Source: an uncultured Blautia sp. (GTDB lineage Bacteria; Bacillota; Clostridia; Lachnospirales; Lachnospiraceae). Taken from it: 64,000 bases of DNA. The notes under the pieces were generated by a model. The model did no database searches, had not been told where the DNA came from, and saw only the letters and a list, made by a program, of their open reading frames with translations. Positions 24,356 through 32,210 of the stretch are shown one piece after another (within the stretch, counting starts at the first letter, position 1; each line of letters begins with the position of its first letter). The stretch is from assembly GCA_900553515.1 (NCBI GenBank), contig USDN01000008.1:1-64000 (forward strand), read 5' to 3'. A program made the position numbers and the translations under genes.

Positions 24356-24384
24356 TTGATTTTGCAATACTAATGAAGTAAAAT
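24356..24384 (+). promoter_or_regulatory. Promoter of the restriction-modification operon
   Basis: -35 TTGATT (24356-24361), 17-bp spacer, -10 TAAAAT (24379-24384). It begins 10 bases inside the unit bounded by the 62-bp repeats, so the cassette carries its own promoter. Confidence 0.65.
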
Positions 24385-24438
24385 TGGGATAAGTATAACA
24401 GAAAACAGCTTGGAAGTTATTGTGTGAAGGAGACTTAA

Positions 24439-25053
24439 ATGAATAGTGGGGATGAGCAATTAGTTGAGATTATAATGAAATACAGAGAGAAACTGCAAAA
24501 GAAAATTAGAGAACGAAAAGCTGAAATGGAAGCGGATCATAATGACCATTACATGTTGTATAATGCTTTGGGGTTTACAGGTGATGAGGGATATCAAATT
24601 GATTTTCAGCAAAATGTAGGCAGATTTTTATATAAATATGCAGGCTCTTTAATAGAAGAATTAGCTATAAAATGTTTCAAAATTGCACATCCGGATGCAC
24701 AGGAAAAAGTGAGACTGAAAAATACGATTGACCAGAGTCCTAAAACCATTGAAATTGATTGTCTGATAGGAAACCGTGCGATCGAACTGAAGTGGAAGGA
24801 TGCGACGACGGATGGCGATCATATTAAGAAGGAGCATAAAAGAGTAAAAATCATACGAGAAGCAGGATATATTCCTGTCAGAATTATGTTTTTTGAGCCA
24901 AATTGCAATCAGGCTATTCGTATTCAGGCGAAATTGAAAGATTTGTATCAGGAACTTGGCGGCGAGTATTATTCGGGCGATTCTGCATGGGGATATTTAA
25001 AGAATGATACAGGTATCGATTTGAGGTCAGTAATAGAAAGAAATGGAAAGTGA
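24439..25053 (+). CDS. Type II restriction endonuclease, ApaLI-like
   Basis: 204 residues. A PD-(D/E)xK-type centre is visible: Asp107 in IEIDCLIG and Glu116-x-Lys118 in AIELKWKD, followed by DATTDGDHIKKEHKRVK, a block that I associate with the ApaLI endonuclease family. The family assignment is from memory and moderate. It would cut a short palindrome not protected by the partner methyltransferase encoded directly downstream. Codon use is more AT-rich than in trx or crp, consistent with recent gain. GAAGGAG precedes the ATG. Confidence 0.7.
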   Translation: MNSGDEQLVEIIMKYREKLQKKIRERKAEMEADHNDHYMLYNALGFTGDEGYQIDFQQNVGRFLYKYAGSLIEELAIKCFKIAHPDAQEKVRLKNTIDQSPKTIEIDCLIGNRAIELKWKDATTDGDHIKKEHKRVKIIREAGYIPVRIMFFEPNCNQAIRIQAKLKDLYQELGGEYYSGDSAWGYLKNDTGIDLRSVIERNGK

Positions 25054-25057
25054 TTAG

Positions 25058-26269
25058 ATGGACATTAATAATGTTTACTGTGGAGACTGCTACAATTTAA
25101 TGAGAGAGTTAGCAGATGAGACAATAGATGCCATATATATGGATCCCCCTTTTTTTACACAGGAAACACAAAAATTAACAAATAAAGAGGGCGTTGAATA
25201 TTCCTTTGAAGATTCCTGGGAGGATATGGAATCCTATGTAAAATATATAAAGAAACGTCTCATGGAATGTAAAAGAATATTGAAAAAAACAGGGAGCATA
25301 TTTGTACACTGCGATAGAAATGCTTCTCATTATTTAAAAATTGCACTGGATCAGGTATTTGGGATAGATAATTTTCAAAGTGAAATTGTATGGTCATATA
25401 AAAGATGGTCAAATTCTAAAAAGGGATTATTAAATAATCACCAGATTATTTTTTTCTACAGTAAAACTCAGAAATTCAAATTTAATACAATCTTTACAGA
25501 TTATTCGGAAACTACAAATGTCGATCAGATACTGCAGGAGCGTGTAAGAGATAAAAATGGAAAGTCAACGTATAAAACAGATGAAAACGGACAGGCGGTT
25601 ATAGGAAAAGCCAAAAAAGGCGTGCCGTTATCAGATGTCTGGGAAATTCCTTATTTGAATCCAAAAGCAAAGGAGCGGGTCGGCTATCCTACACAAAAAC
25701 CAGTTATTTTATTAGAAAGGATAATTAAACTGGTTACGGAAGAAGGGGATATTGTATTGGATCCATTTATGGGATCAGGAACAACAATGGTCGCAAGTAA
25801 GCTGTTAAATAGAAATTTTTTAGGATTTGATATCATGAACAAGGCAATAGAACTTACACGGGACAGGCTTAAAAATATTGTTAAAACAGAATCGCTTTTA
25901 TTAAAAAAGGGAAAAAAGGCATATCAAAATTTAGAGGAAGACTGTATGGCTCTGATAAAAAGTATGAATGCTGTTCCGGTACAGAGAAATTCGGGTATAG
26001 ATGGATTTCTGAAGGAATATATTGACGGAAGTTCTGTTGCAATAAGAATACAACGTGAAAATGAAACCTTATCAGAAACCGTTTATAAATTGCTTAAAGC
26101 AACGAAAAACAAAAGCTGTTCATATGTGGTTGTGATTCGTACTCATAAGGATTATACGGATACCTTTGATTATACGGATATTCCTGATGGAGTATTGATT
26201 ATAGACAGGTATGATTTGCAGATACGGGAATTAACAAAGCTATTTAAAAAGAAAATTGCAGCAGGATAA
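25058..26269 (+). CDS. DNA adenine/N4-cytosine methyltransferase (beta-type) with C-terminal extension
   Basis: 403 residues. Catalytic motif IV DPPF at 29-32 comes before the AdoMet-binding motif I DPFMGSGTT (235-243), the beta-class order, with PTQKP at 211-215 as motif X. DPPF favours N6-adenine methylation, but N4-cytosine cannot be excluded. Residues about 290-403 are an added domain (NAVPVQRNSGIDGF..., then VAIRIQRENETL) resembling a PD-(D/E)xK-like fold without the usual ExK lysine, perhaps for DNA binding. Starts 4 bases after the endonuclease stop. No controller gene is present. Its stop overlaps the second 62-bp repeat by one base. Confidence 0.85.
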   Translation: MDINNVYCGDCYNLMRELADETIDAIYMDPPFFTQETQKLTNKEGVEYSFEDSWEDMESYVKYIKKRLMECKRILKKTGSIFVHCDRNASHYLKIALDQVFGIDNFQSEIVWSYKRWSNSKKGLLNNHQIIFFYSKTQKFKFNTIFTDYSETTNVDQILQERVRDKNGKSTYKTDENGQAVIGKAKKGVPLSDVWEIPYLNPKAKERVGYPTQKPVILLERIIKLVTEEGDIVLDPFMGSGTTMVASKLLNRNFLGFDIMNKAIELTRDRLKNIVKTESLLLKKGKKAYQNLEEDCMALIKSMNAVPVQRNSGIDGFLKEYIDGSSVAIRIQRENETLSETVYKLLKATKNKSCSYVVVIRTHKDYTDTFDYTDIPDGVLIIDRYDLQIRELTKLFKKKIAAG

Positions 26270-26330
26270 AAAACAGGGAATTCCGTTAAACGACAGGTGT
26301 CGGAAAACGGGGTTCCCTGTTTTGTGTAAA
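26269..26330. repeat. 62-bp direct repeat, copy 2
   Basis: Perfect copy of 24285-24346. It begins at the last base of the methyltransferase stop and ends 3 bases before the crp stop codon. It supplies the terminator of the inserted operon, so both trx and the cassette end in the same hairpin. Confidence 0.92.
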
Positions 26331-26333
26331 TAT

Positions 26334-26990
26334 TTATTCTGAAATTTCTTCCAGCTTTTTTTTGTCGGTAAGCTCGATGGTTCCTCTGGAAAGTTTCACA
26401 AGCCCTTCGCTCTGGAAATAGCGGAGCATCCTTGTCACTACCTCCCGGGCTGTTCCAAGGTGGTTGGCGATTTTTTCATGGGTGATCTTCAGGGAGTCTG
26501 TATTGTCAAGAATACTTTCTTCCACCAAAAATGCAGCAAGGCGTTTGTCAAAGCTTTTCCACATAATCTGTTCGATGAGCCACATGACCTCGGTAAACCG
26601 GCTTCCCATGATCTGGTTGGAAAAGTTGGCTACAGCAGCAGATTCTTCCATGAGTTTTTTATAAATATGAGGAGGCAGGACAATGACCTCACTGTCTTTT
26701 TCTGCTTCTATGATAACTTCAAACTGAATGTTGCGCATGATACAGGAGGCAGAAAAAATGCAGACATCTCGTTCAAAGAGACGATAGAGAGTGATCTCTC
26801 TGCCTTCGTCAGAGATAATATAAGCCCGGAGCTGTCCGGAAAGGATCAGTAAAAGTCCCAGACAGTCAACAGAGCCATTATGGAGAACCGTTCCTCTGGG
26901 GACAGAACGGGTCTGAGAAGACTGGGAAATTATTTTTTGCTGAGCCGGGGTAAGCTTATCCCAAATGGGAAAATGTGTTGATAAGTCCAT
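26334..26990 (-). CDS. Crp/Fnr-family transcriptional regulator
   Basis: 218 residues. Cyclic-nucleotide-binding-like barrel (15-120: RGTVLHNGSVDCLGLLLILSGQLRAYIISDEGREITLYRL) and C-terminal HTH_Crp (about 165-205: ITHEKIANHLGTAREVVTRMLRYFQSEGLVKL). No Fe-S Cys set of FNR type is present, although CIFSASC holds two Cys. Originally it would have faced trx tail to tail; the restriction-modification cassette now separates them. Upstream lies a palindrome that may be its own operator. Confidence 0.88.
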   Translation of the reverse strand: MDLSTHFPIWDKLTPAQQKIISQSSQTRSVPRGTVLHNGSVDCLGLLLILSGQLRAYIISDEGREITLYRLFERDVCIFSASCIMRNIQFEVIIEAEKDSEVIVLPPHIYKKLMEESAAVANFSNQIMGSRFTEVMWLIEQIMWKSFDKRLAAFLVEESILDNTDSLKITHEKIANHLGTAREVVTRMLRYFQSEGLVKLSRGTIELTDKKKLEEISE

Positions 26991-27009
26991 GGCAGATCAC
27001 TCCTTTTTT

Positions 27010-27028
27010 TATACTACAGTTTAGTATA
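27010..27028. promoter_or_regulatory. Palindrome between crp and rhamnose mutarotase genes
   Basis: TATACTA (27010-27016), 5-base spacer, TAGTATA (27022-27028). It is a perfect 7-bp inverted repeat, about the size of a Crp/Fnr-type operator, in the divergent promoter region. Confidence 0.55.
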
Positions 27029-27111
27029 TAAAACAGGAGGAAATCTGTCAAACGTCTGGAAAATAAATATTGCGTGTGATAAAATTATGTTACAGCAGAA
27101 GGAGGAGAAAA

Positions 27112-27759
27112 ATGGAAAGACATGCATTTGCAATGAAGATAAAAGAAGACCAGATGAATATCTACAGAAAAAAACTGGGAGAGGTCTGGAAAGAACTTAC
27201 CGATTTTCTGGACAGAAACGGAATCAGAAATTTCAGCATCTGGAATGCAGAGGATCTTATTTTTGGATATTATGAAAATGAAGATGGAATGAAGCTGGAT
27301 AAACAAGAGGAAGCGGTAAGATCCGGACTTATAGAAAAAATGCAGGATACGTTTCAGTGGATTTCTGTACCAGGCCAGGATATGCGCCTGATGTATCATG
27401 ATTTTGGGATTGTAAGAGAATGCAAGGAACTGATCCGGCACAGAGTATTTATGACAAAGCTTAAGGATGGCTGTGAGGAAGAATATAAGGCACGCCATGA
27501 CGGGCTTATCGAAAAAAGAGGAGATACCGTAGATCCGGGACCGGACAGCAACTTCAGTATCTGGAGTGCAGGCGGCTATATTTTTGGCTACAATGAGATT
27601 GACACGACCATGGAAGTTCAGGAGACTGCAGAAGCCAGAGAGGAGACCATTGCCTGGGAAACCCGACAGCTGGAGATCATGGACTGGATCACAAATGATG
27701 TGGACTGGATGACAGGAGAGGTTCATGCAGCTGTGAAGCGGCTGGCATGGCATAACTGA
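27112..27759 (+). CDS. Tandem L-rhamnose mutarotase (RhaM-like) protein
   Basis: 215 residues made of two homologous halves, each like the roughly 105-residue RhaM, which interconverts anomers of L-rhamnose. Half 1 (1-105) and half 2 (106-215) share the pattern H-x3-M-K-x-K-x10-Y...NFSIW-A-x3-IFGY: compare IRNFSIWNAEDLIFGYYEN with SNFSIWSAGGYIFGYNEID. Normal RhaM is a homodimer, so the fusion would give one covalent dimer. The ATG at 27112 follows AAGGAGGAG. No rhamnose catabolic genes are close. Confidence 0.82.
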   Translation: MERHAFAMKIKEDQMNIYRKKLGEVWKELTDFLDRNGIRNFSIWNAEDLIFGYYENEDGMKLDKQEEAVRSGLIEKMQDTFQWISVPGQDMRLMYHDFGIVRECKELIRHRVFMTKLKDGCEEEYKARHDGLIEKRGDTVDPGPDSNFSIWSAGGYIFGYNEIDTTMEVQETAEAREETIAWETRQLEIMDWITNDVDWMTGEVHAAVKRLAWHN

Positions 27760-27766
27760 AAACTGG

Positions 27767-27811
27767 AAATGAAAAACTGCAGAACCGGCTCCGGTCCTGC
27801 AGTTTCATTTT
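27767..27811. terminator. Bidirectional terminator
   Basis: AAACTGCAG-A-ACCGG pairs with CCGGT-C-CTGCAGTTT; A-run and T-run flank it. It lies between the convergent mutarotase and ferredoxin genes. Confidence 0.85.
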
Positions 27812-27818
27812 CAGAAGT

Positions 27819-28205
27819 TTATTTCTCTACAATCTCAAGTACGTCCATTGGACATGCTTTTACACAGATACCGCATGCGATACACTTGGATGCTACAGGT
27901 TTTGCATCTACTTTGACCATGAGGCCGAAAGGACATGCCTCCACACATTTACCACAGCCTGTACAGAGTTTTTTGTTTACCATGTAAACGCCTTTTGCGT
28001 TCTGAGTGATAGCTCCTGCCTCACATACTTCTGCACATTTGCCGCACTGAGGACATGCCACAGGTTTTGGCTCGCCTTTGCGTTCTACGATCTGGATGCA
28101 GGATGCAAGTACATTGGACTCTTTGTAGTAGGCGTTGGAACATGCCTCCACACATGCCAGACATGCCATACAGGTAGCGCCTTTTTTCACTGCCAGTTTT
28201 TTCAT
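27819..28205 (-). CDS. Four-cluster ferredoxin-like protein
   Basis: 128 residues with four CxxCxxCxxxC motifs: CMACLACVEAC, CPQCGKCAEVC, CTGCGKCVEACP and CIACGICVKACP. The spacing is that of HycB/CooF-like electron-transfer subunits, carrying up to four 4Fe-4S clusters. It probably shuttles low-potential electrons in the cytosol for an unlinked oxidoreductase. The start at 28205 is chosen because GGAGG is then 7 bases away; the ATG at 28211 is only one base after it. Confidence 0.87.
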   Translation of the reverse strand: MKKLAVKKGATCMACLACVEACSNAYYKESNVLASCIQIVERKGEPKPVACPQCGKCAEVCEAGAITQNAKGVYMVNKKLCTGCGKCVEACPFGLMVKVDAKPVASKCIACGICVKACPMDVLEIVEK

Positions 28206-28266
28206 TACCATACCTCCGCTTTTTGTTCTTTTTCAATCTCATTATCTGCTGTGTTCAGCTGGTTTC

Positions 28267-28295
28267 ATTATAACATTTTTATGTGATGCCGACAA
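28267..28295 (-). promoter_or_regulatory. Promoter of the ferredoxin gene
   Basis: Read on the minus strand: -35 TTGTCG (28295-28290), 17-bp spacer, -10 TATAAT (28272-28267). Confidence 0.7.
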
Positions 28296-28314
28296 TTTAT
28301 TTTGTGCTTTTTTT

Positions 28315-28483
28315 CACAAAGTCAGGAATTTTTCCTGTATACTACTGGTTTTGCCGGTGAAAATAGAGTATGATAAGAAAAAGTACTGTTGTGAATGGAG
28401 TGGACAATGGTGAAAGATTACAGGGAGAATTAACAGTTTCCTCACATTTTTCCCACAAAGTCAACACAAATTTTTTTTATACT
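28315..28483 (+). promoter_or_regulatory. Two similar promoter-like units upstream of htrA
   Basis: CACAAAGTCA occurs at 28315-28324 and again at 28454-28463, each followed after 13 or 14 bases by TATACT (28338-28343; 28478-28483). The duplicated arrangement suggests two regulated promoters for the stress protease. The rest of this 320-base divergent interval contains no gene. Confidence 0.55.
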
Positions 28484-28528
28484 CTAATCATCAAATGAAA
28501 ACAGAGATATCCAAGGAGGGAAATCATA

Positions 28529-29998
28529 ATGGAGAACATGAACCAGGATTTTAATATAAATAATGATGATGACAATAAGGAGAAAAAGAACAAAAAGAAG
28601 AATCGTATTCTGAAAGGTACAGGGATTGCTCTGTGCGCTGTTCTGGCAGGCGGTCTTGCATTTGAAGGAATCAGCTCTGCATCCGGGTGGAATTTCAGCA
28701 ATACAGTAAAAGCATCCAATACAGAAGAAAACAGAACAGAGCTTTTAAAAACAAAAGAGAAAACAGAGGATAAAAAAGAAGAAACTGCAGATACTGCACA
28801 GGAACCTGCAGAGGAGCCTTCTGAGACAAAAGTCAAAGGCAGTCTGGATGTATCAGATATTGCGGCAGAAGCAATGAAATCGGTTGTTGCTATTACAACT
28901 AAATCTGTTCAGGAGGTTCAGACGTATCTGGGAGATTTTGGATTCGGTGGATTTACTACACAGCAGCAGGAGGTAGAGGGAAGCGGCTCCGGTATTATCA
29001 TTGGACAGAATGATGAAGAGCTTCTGATCGCAACAAATTATCATGTGATCGAGGGGGCTAATACCGTATCGGTAACCTGTATTGACGGCGAAGTCTATGA
29101 AGCAACTGTAAAGGGGTATGATGCAGATAAGGATCTGGCAGTTGTTTCTGTGGCAGTTTCTGATATTTCTGATGATACCATGGAACAGATCCAGGTGGCT
29201 TCCATTGGAAGTTCTGATGATCTGAGAGTTGGAGAACAGGTTATTGCCATTGGTAATGCCCTTGGTTACGGACAGTCTGTTACCACTGGTATTGTCAGCG
29301 CTAAGAACCGTAAGCTGGATGATTCCGGTCAGGCCGATGAAAATTCTGACGGCGTAAACCTGATCCAGACAGATGCAGCTATCAACCCGGGAAACAGCGG
29401 CGGTGCTCTTCTTAATATGAACGGCGAACTGGTGGGAATCAACTCAGCAAAGCTTGCATCTACTGAGGTGGAAGGAATGGGCTATGCCATTGCTATTACA
29501 GATGTGTCCGATATCCTTGAAAATCTGATGAATGAAACACCGAGAGACAGGATAGAGGATCACGGCGTTCTGTCTATCGTAGGCACTTCTGTAAGCGAAG
29601 AGGCAGCCAGTGTTTATGATATTCCGGAAGGTGTTCTTATTGCAGAAGTAACAGAGGATGGAGCGGCTGATAAGGCAGGCATCAAGGAGAAAAATATCAT
29701 TACAGAGTTTGATGGAAAAAGGGTGCGCAGCATCGATGCTCTGGTAGACATGCTTCAGTATTATGAGCCTGGTGAAGAGGTTGAGGTAACACTTCAGGTT
29801 CTTGGAAACGGCGGATACGAAGAAAAGAAGGTTACAGTGAAACTGGATAAAAATACCAATAAGGAAGCAGATACATCAGAAACAAAGGAGAGTGCTCAGC
29901 CATCAGAAGAACAAGGTGAGCAGAGTATTCTGGAAGAGTTTGGAAACGGAGCTGAGGAGGATTCCACATACGAGGAATTTTTTGGTGACATCTGGTAA
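28529..29998 (+). CDS. HtrA-like serine protease with PDZ domain
   Basis: 489 residues. Short charged cytoplasmic N-terminus, one membrane helix (about 30-48), acidic linker (65-105), trypsin-like protease (110-335) and one PDZ domain (about 345-435), then an acidic tail. Catalytic triad: His172 (NYHVIEG), Asp202 (DADKDLAVV), Ser290 (NPGNSGG). This is the surface quality-control protease of Gram-positive bacteria, degrading misfolded exported proteins. It has its own repeated promoter-like region and a strong terminator, so it is monocistronic. Confidence 0.92.
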   Translation: MENMNQDFNINNDDDNKEKKNKKKNRILKGTGIALCAVLAGGLAFEGISSASGWNFSNTVKASNTEENRTELLKTKEKTEDKKEETADTAQEPAEEPSETKVKGSLDVSDIAAEAMKSVVAITTKSVQEVQTYLGDFGFGGFTTQQQEVEGSGSGIIIGQNDEELLIATNYHVIEGANTVSVTCIDGEVYEATVKGYDADKDLAVVSVAVSDISDDTMEQIQVASIGSSDDLRVGEQVIAIGNALGYGQSVTTGIVSAKNRKLDDSGQADENSDGVNLIQTDAAINPGNSGGALLNMNGELVGINSAKLASTEVEGMGYAIAITDVSDILENLMNETPRDRIEDHGVLSIVGTSVSEEAASVYDIPEGVLIAEVTEDGAADKAGIKEKNIITEFDGKRVRSIDALVDMLQYYEPGEEVEVTLQVLGNGGYEEKKVTVKLDKNTNKEADTSETKESAQPSEEQGEQSILEEFGNGAEEDSTYEEFFGDIW

Positions 29999-30035
29999 AA
30001 CAGGTATTTTTGTAAAAAGATAAGAATATAAGCAG

Positions 30036-30103
30036 AAAGACTGCTGCAGAATATGTTCTGGAATCTATACAGGTCAGAACATGGATCCGCAGCAGTCTTT
30101 TTA
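30036..30103 (+). terminator. Terminator of htrA
   Basis: AAAGACTGCTGC pairs with GCAGCAGTCTTT; an inner stem ATGTTCTG / CAGAACAT extends it; T-run follows. Confidence 0.85.
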
Positions 30104-30149
30104 TGCAATAGAAAAACAGAACAGAAGGTACTGATTTTTCTGTTGCATG

Positions 30150-30172
30150 AAAAACGTTCCGCGAGGATGTGA
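30150..30172 (+). repeat. Short dispersed repeat, copy 1
   Basis: A 23-base segment with core CCGCGAGGATG that matches 44830-44852 at 21 positions. Here it stands alone between the htrA terminator and the nucleoside hydrolase promoter and lacks the nested stems seen at the second site, so it looks like a truncated relic. Confidence 0.55.
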
Positions 30173-30191
30173 ACTGCTGTGCACAGGCTGG

Positions 30192-30220
30192 TTGAAACCA
30201 AAGAAAAGGTCTGTTATACT
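30192..30220 (+). promoter_or_regulatory. Promoter of nucleoside hydrolase operon
   Basis: -35 TTGAAA (30192-30197), 17-bp spacer, -10 TATACT (30215-30220); 76 bases before the start codon. Confidence 0.7.
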
Positions 30221-30296
30221 TAAACACAGAAGTTCCGGGGATAATGTGGAAAACATTTTTCATCGGGAGAATATATGTGGAAAACGGTGAGAAAAT

Positions 30297-31244
30297 ATGA
30301 AAAAAAGAAAAGTGATTATTGACTGTGATCCGGGAGTAGACGATGCAGTGATGCTGGCACTGGCATCAGCTCACCAGGATCAGCTGGAGATATCAGGCAT
30401 AACAACAGTATGTGGAAATCAGGATATAGATAAAGTAAGCAGAAATGCTTTGAGCCTGTCTGATCTTTTCGGTATTGAAGTTCCGGTAGCCAGAGGAATG
30501 GACAGACCCATGGTGCGGGAACCCCAGTATGCGCCGGAAACACATGGAGAAGACGGAATCGGCGGGTGTGTTCTTCCGGAGACACAGAAAACAGAGAGCA
30601 GGGAAAACGGAATCCTTTTTATGAAAAGAATATTGAAGGAACTGGACAAGGAGGAAAAGGCCACAATCATTGCAACCGGTCCTTTAACGAATGTTGCACT
30701 TTTGCTTCGGATGTTTCCGGAAACGGCAGATAAGATCCGGGAGATTGTTTTTATGGGAGGATCACTGTCCGGAGGCAACGTTACAGATGCGGCGGAATTT
30801 AATTTTTATGAAGATCCGGAAGCTGCCAGAATAGTTCTCCGCTCAGGTGTTCCTCTGGTAATGTGCGGACTTGATGTTACAGAGAAGTGTACACTGACCC
30901 GGAAACAGATACTGAAAATGTGCCAGTGGGGAAGTCCTGCGGCAAAGCTTTGCGGAGACATGCTGGGATATTGTCTGGAAAATTCCTCTGAGAAATACAG
31001 AGGGGAAGTAAGTGTTCATGATGCAGTTCCGGTGATGTATCTCCTTCATCCGGAAATATTTGAAGGAAGACATAAGATTCTGGATGTAGACTGTTCAGAA
31101 GGTGCGGCCAGAGGGGCAGTACTGGGTGGATTCCGCTGGTGGAAAAATGAAGCAGAGGACACAAATGTTTATGTGCTGACAGGTGCAGATAAAGAGAAAT
31201 TTCAGGAGTATCTGATCACATCTTTATATGAGCTGGCACAGTGA
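30297..31244 (+). CDS. Inosine-uridine preferring nucleoside hydrolase
   Basis: 315 residues of the IU-nucleoside hydrolase family, which splits ribonucleosides to base and ribose. Calcium/ribose site DCDPGVDDA at residues 9-17, then ATGPLTNVALL, EFNFYEDPEAA and the active-site His/Asp in SVHDAVPVMYLL. Cytosolic. It is followed by an exonuclease gene 21 bases on, a pairing consistent with nucleic-acid salvage. Confidence 0.9.
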   Translation: MKKRKVIIDCDPGVDDAVMLALASAHQDQLEISGITTVCGNQDIDKVSRNALSLSDLFGIEVPVARGMDRPMVREPQYAPETHGEDGIGGCVLPETQKTESRENGILFMKRILKELDKEEKATIIATGPLTNVALLLRMFPETADKIREIVFMGGSLSGGNVTDAAEFNFYEDPEAARIVLRSGVPLVMCGLDVTEKCTLTRKQILKMCQWGSPAAKLCGDMLGYCLENSSEKYRGEVSVHDAVPVMYLLHPEIFEGRHKILDVDCSEGAARGAVLGGFRWWKNEAEDTNVYVLTGADKEKFQEYLITSLYELAQ

Positions 31245-31265
31245 AAAGTAAAGGAAGAGCTTTAT

Positions 31266-32210
31266 ATGAATTATATTGTTTTTGATCTGGAGTGGAATCA
31301 GTGTCCTGATGGAAAAAATGGTTCGAATCCGGATCTGCCCTTTGAGATCATAGAGATCGGCGGGGTAAAGCTGAATGAAAAAAGAGAAAAGATCAGTGAA
31401 TTTCACAGACTTATAAAACCTCAGGTCTACAACTGGATCCATGACAGTATCCATAGTGTGATCCATGTGGATTATAAGGAGCTTATGAATGGAGTACCAT
31501 TTTCGCAGGCGGTCAGAGAATTTCTGGACTGGTGCGGGAAAGATTTTGTATTCTGTACCTGGGGGATGCAGGATCTGATGGAACTTCAGAGAAATATGAG
31601 GTATTATGGTCTCCTTGATCTTCTTCCCGGTCCGGTGATCTATTATGATATCCAGAAGCTATTCAGCTGGTTTCATGAAAATATCAAGCTGAGAAGAAGC
31701 CTGGAATATGCCATTGATTGTCTGGCCATTGAAAAAGAAAAGGATTTTCACAGAGCGCTGGAAGATGCGGAATATACAGCCAGGGTTTTTGCAAAGCTGG
31801 ATATGGCAGAGATACTCCCTTATTATTCCATCGATACTTATCAGCCGCCGAATAGCCGGAAAGAAGAAATTTATATCTCATATCCCACGTATGATAAATA
31901 TATATCCAGACAGTTTTATGATCGGGAAAAAGTAATAAAAGACCGGGAAGTGGCAAGTACTCGCTGTCCTGTCTGCCATCTGCCGGCCAAAAGACGGCTG
32001 AGATGGTTTATGAATAATTCCAGAATATATGAAAGTATTTCTCAGTGTCAGGAGCATGGATATATTAAGGGAAAAGTCAGGATCCGCAGAACAGATGAAG
32101 ATATGTTTTATGCAGTAAAGACTTTGAAACCTGTAAATGAACAAAAAGCGGAGGAACTCCGCCAGAAGCGGGATTCTCTCCGCAAAAAACGTAACATGAA
32201 GCATAATTAG
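31266..32210 (+). CDS. DEDDh 3'-5' exonuclease with C-terminal zinc knuckle
   Basis: 314 residues. Exonuclease domain (1-180) with metal ligands in YIVFDLEWNQ (Asp/Glu), the middle Asp in CTWGMQDLMEL and the DEDDh pair in DFHRALEDAEYTA. This resembles KapD/ERI1-like RNases more than polymerase proofreaders. A C-terminal region (235-290) holds CPVC...C..H, a probable zinc finger, and ends in a very basic helix (RQKRDSLRKKRNMKHN). The stop overlaps the stop of the convergent dacA gene by three bases, so there is no separating terminator. Confidence 0.85.
   Translation: MNYIVFDLEWNQCPDGKNGSNPDLPFEIIEIGGVKLNEKREKISEFHRLIKPQVYNWIHDSIHSVIHVDYKELMNGVPFSQAVREFLDWCGKDFVFCTWGMQDLMELQRNMRYYGLLDLLPGPVIYYDIQKLFSWFHENIKLRRSLEYAIDCLAIEKEKDFHRALEDAEYTARVFAKLDMAEILPYYSIDTYQPPNSRKEEIYISYPTYDKYISRQFYDREKVIKDREVASTRCPVCHLPAKRRLRWFMNNSRIYESISQCQEHGYIKGKVRIRRTDEDMFYAVKTLKPVNEQKAEELRQKRDSLRKKRNMKHN

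Noticed and set aside
24285..26330. Flanking 62-bp repeats as an ordinary transposon target duplication
   Set aside because: Transposon duplications are usually 2-14 bp, and no terminal inverted repeats or transposase are present. Long target duplication or recombination explains it better.
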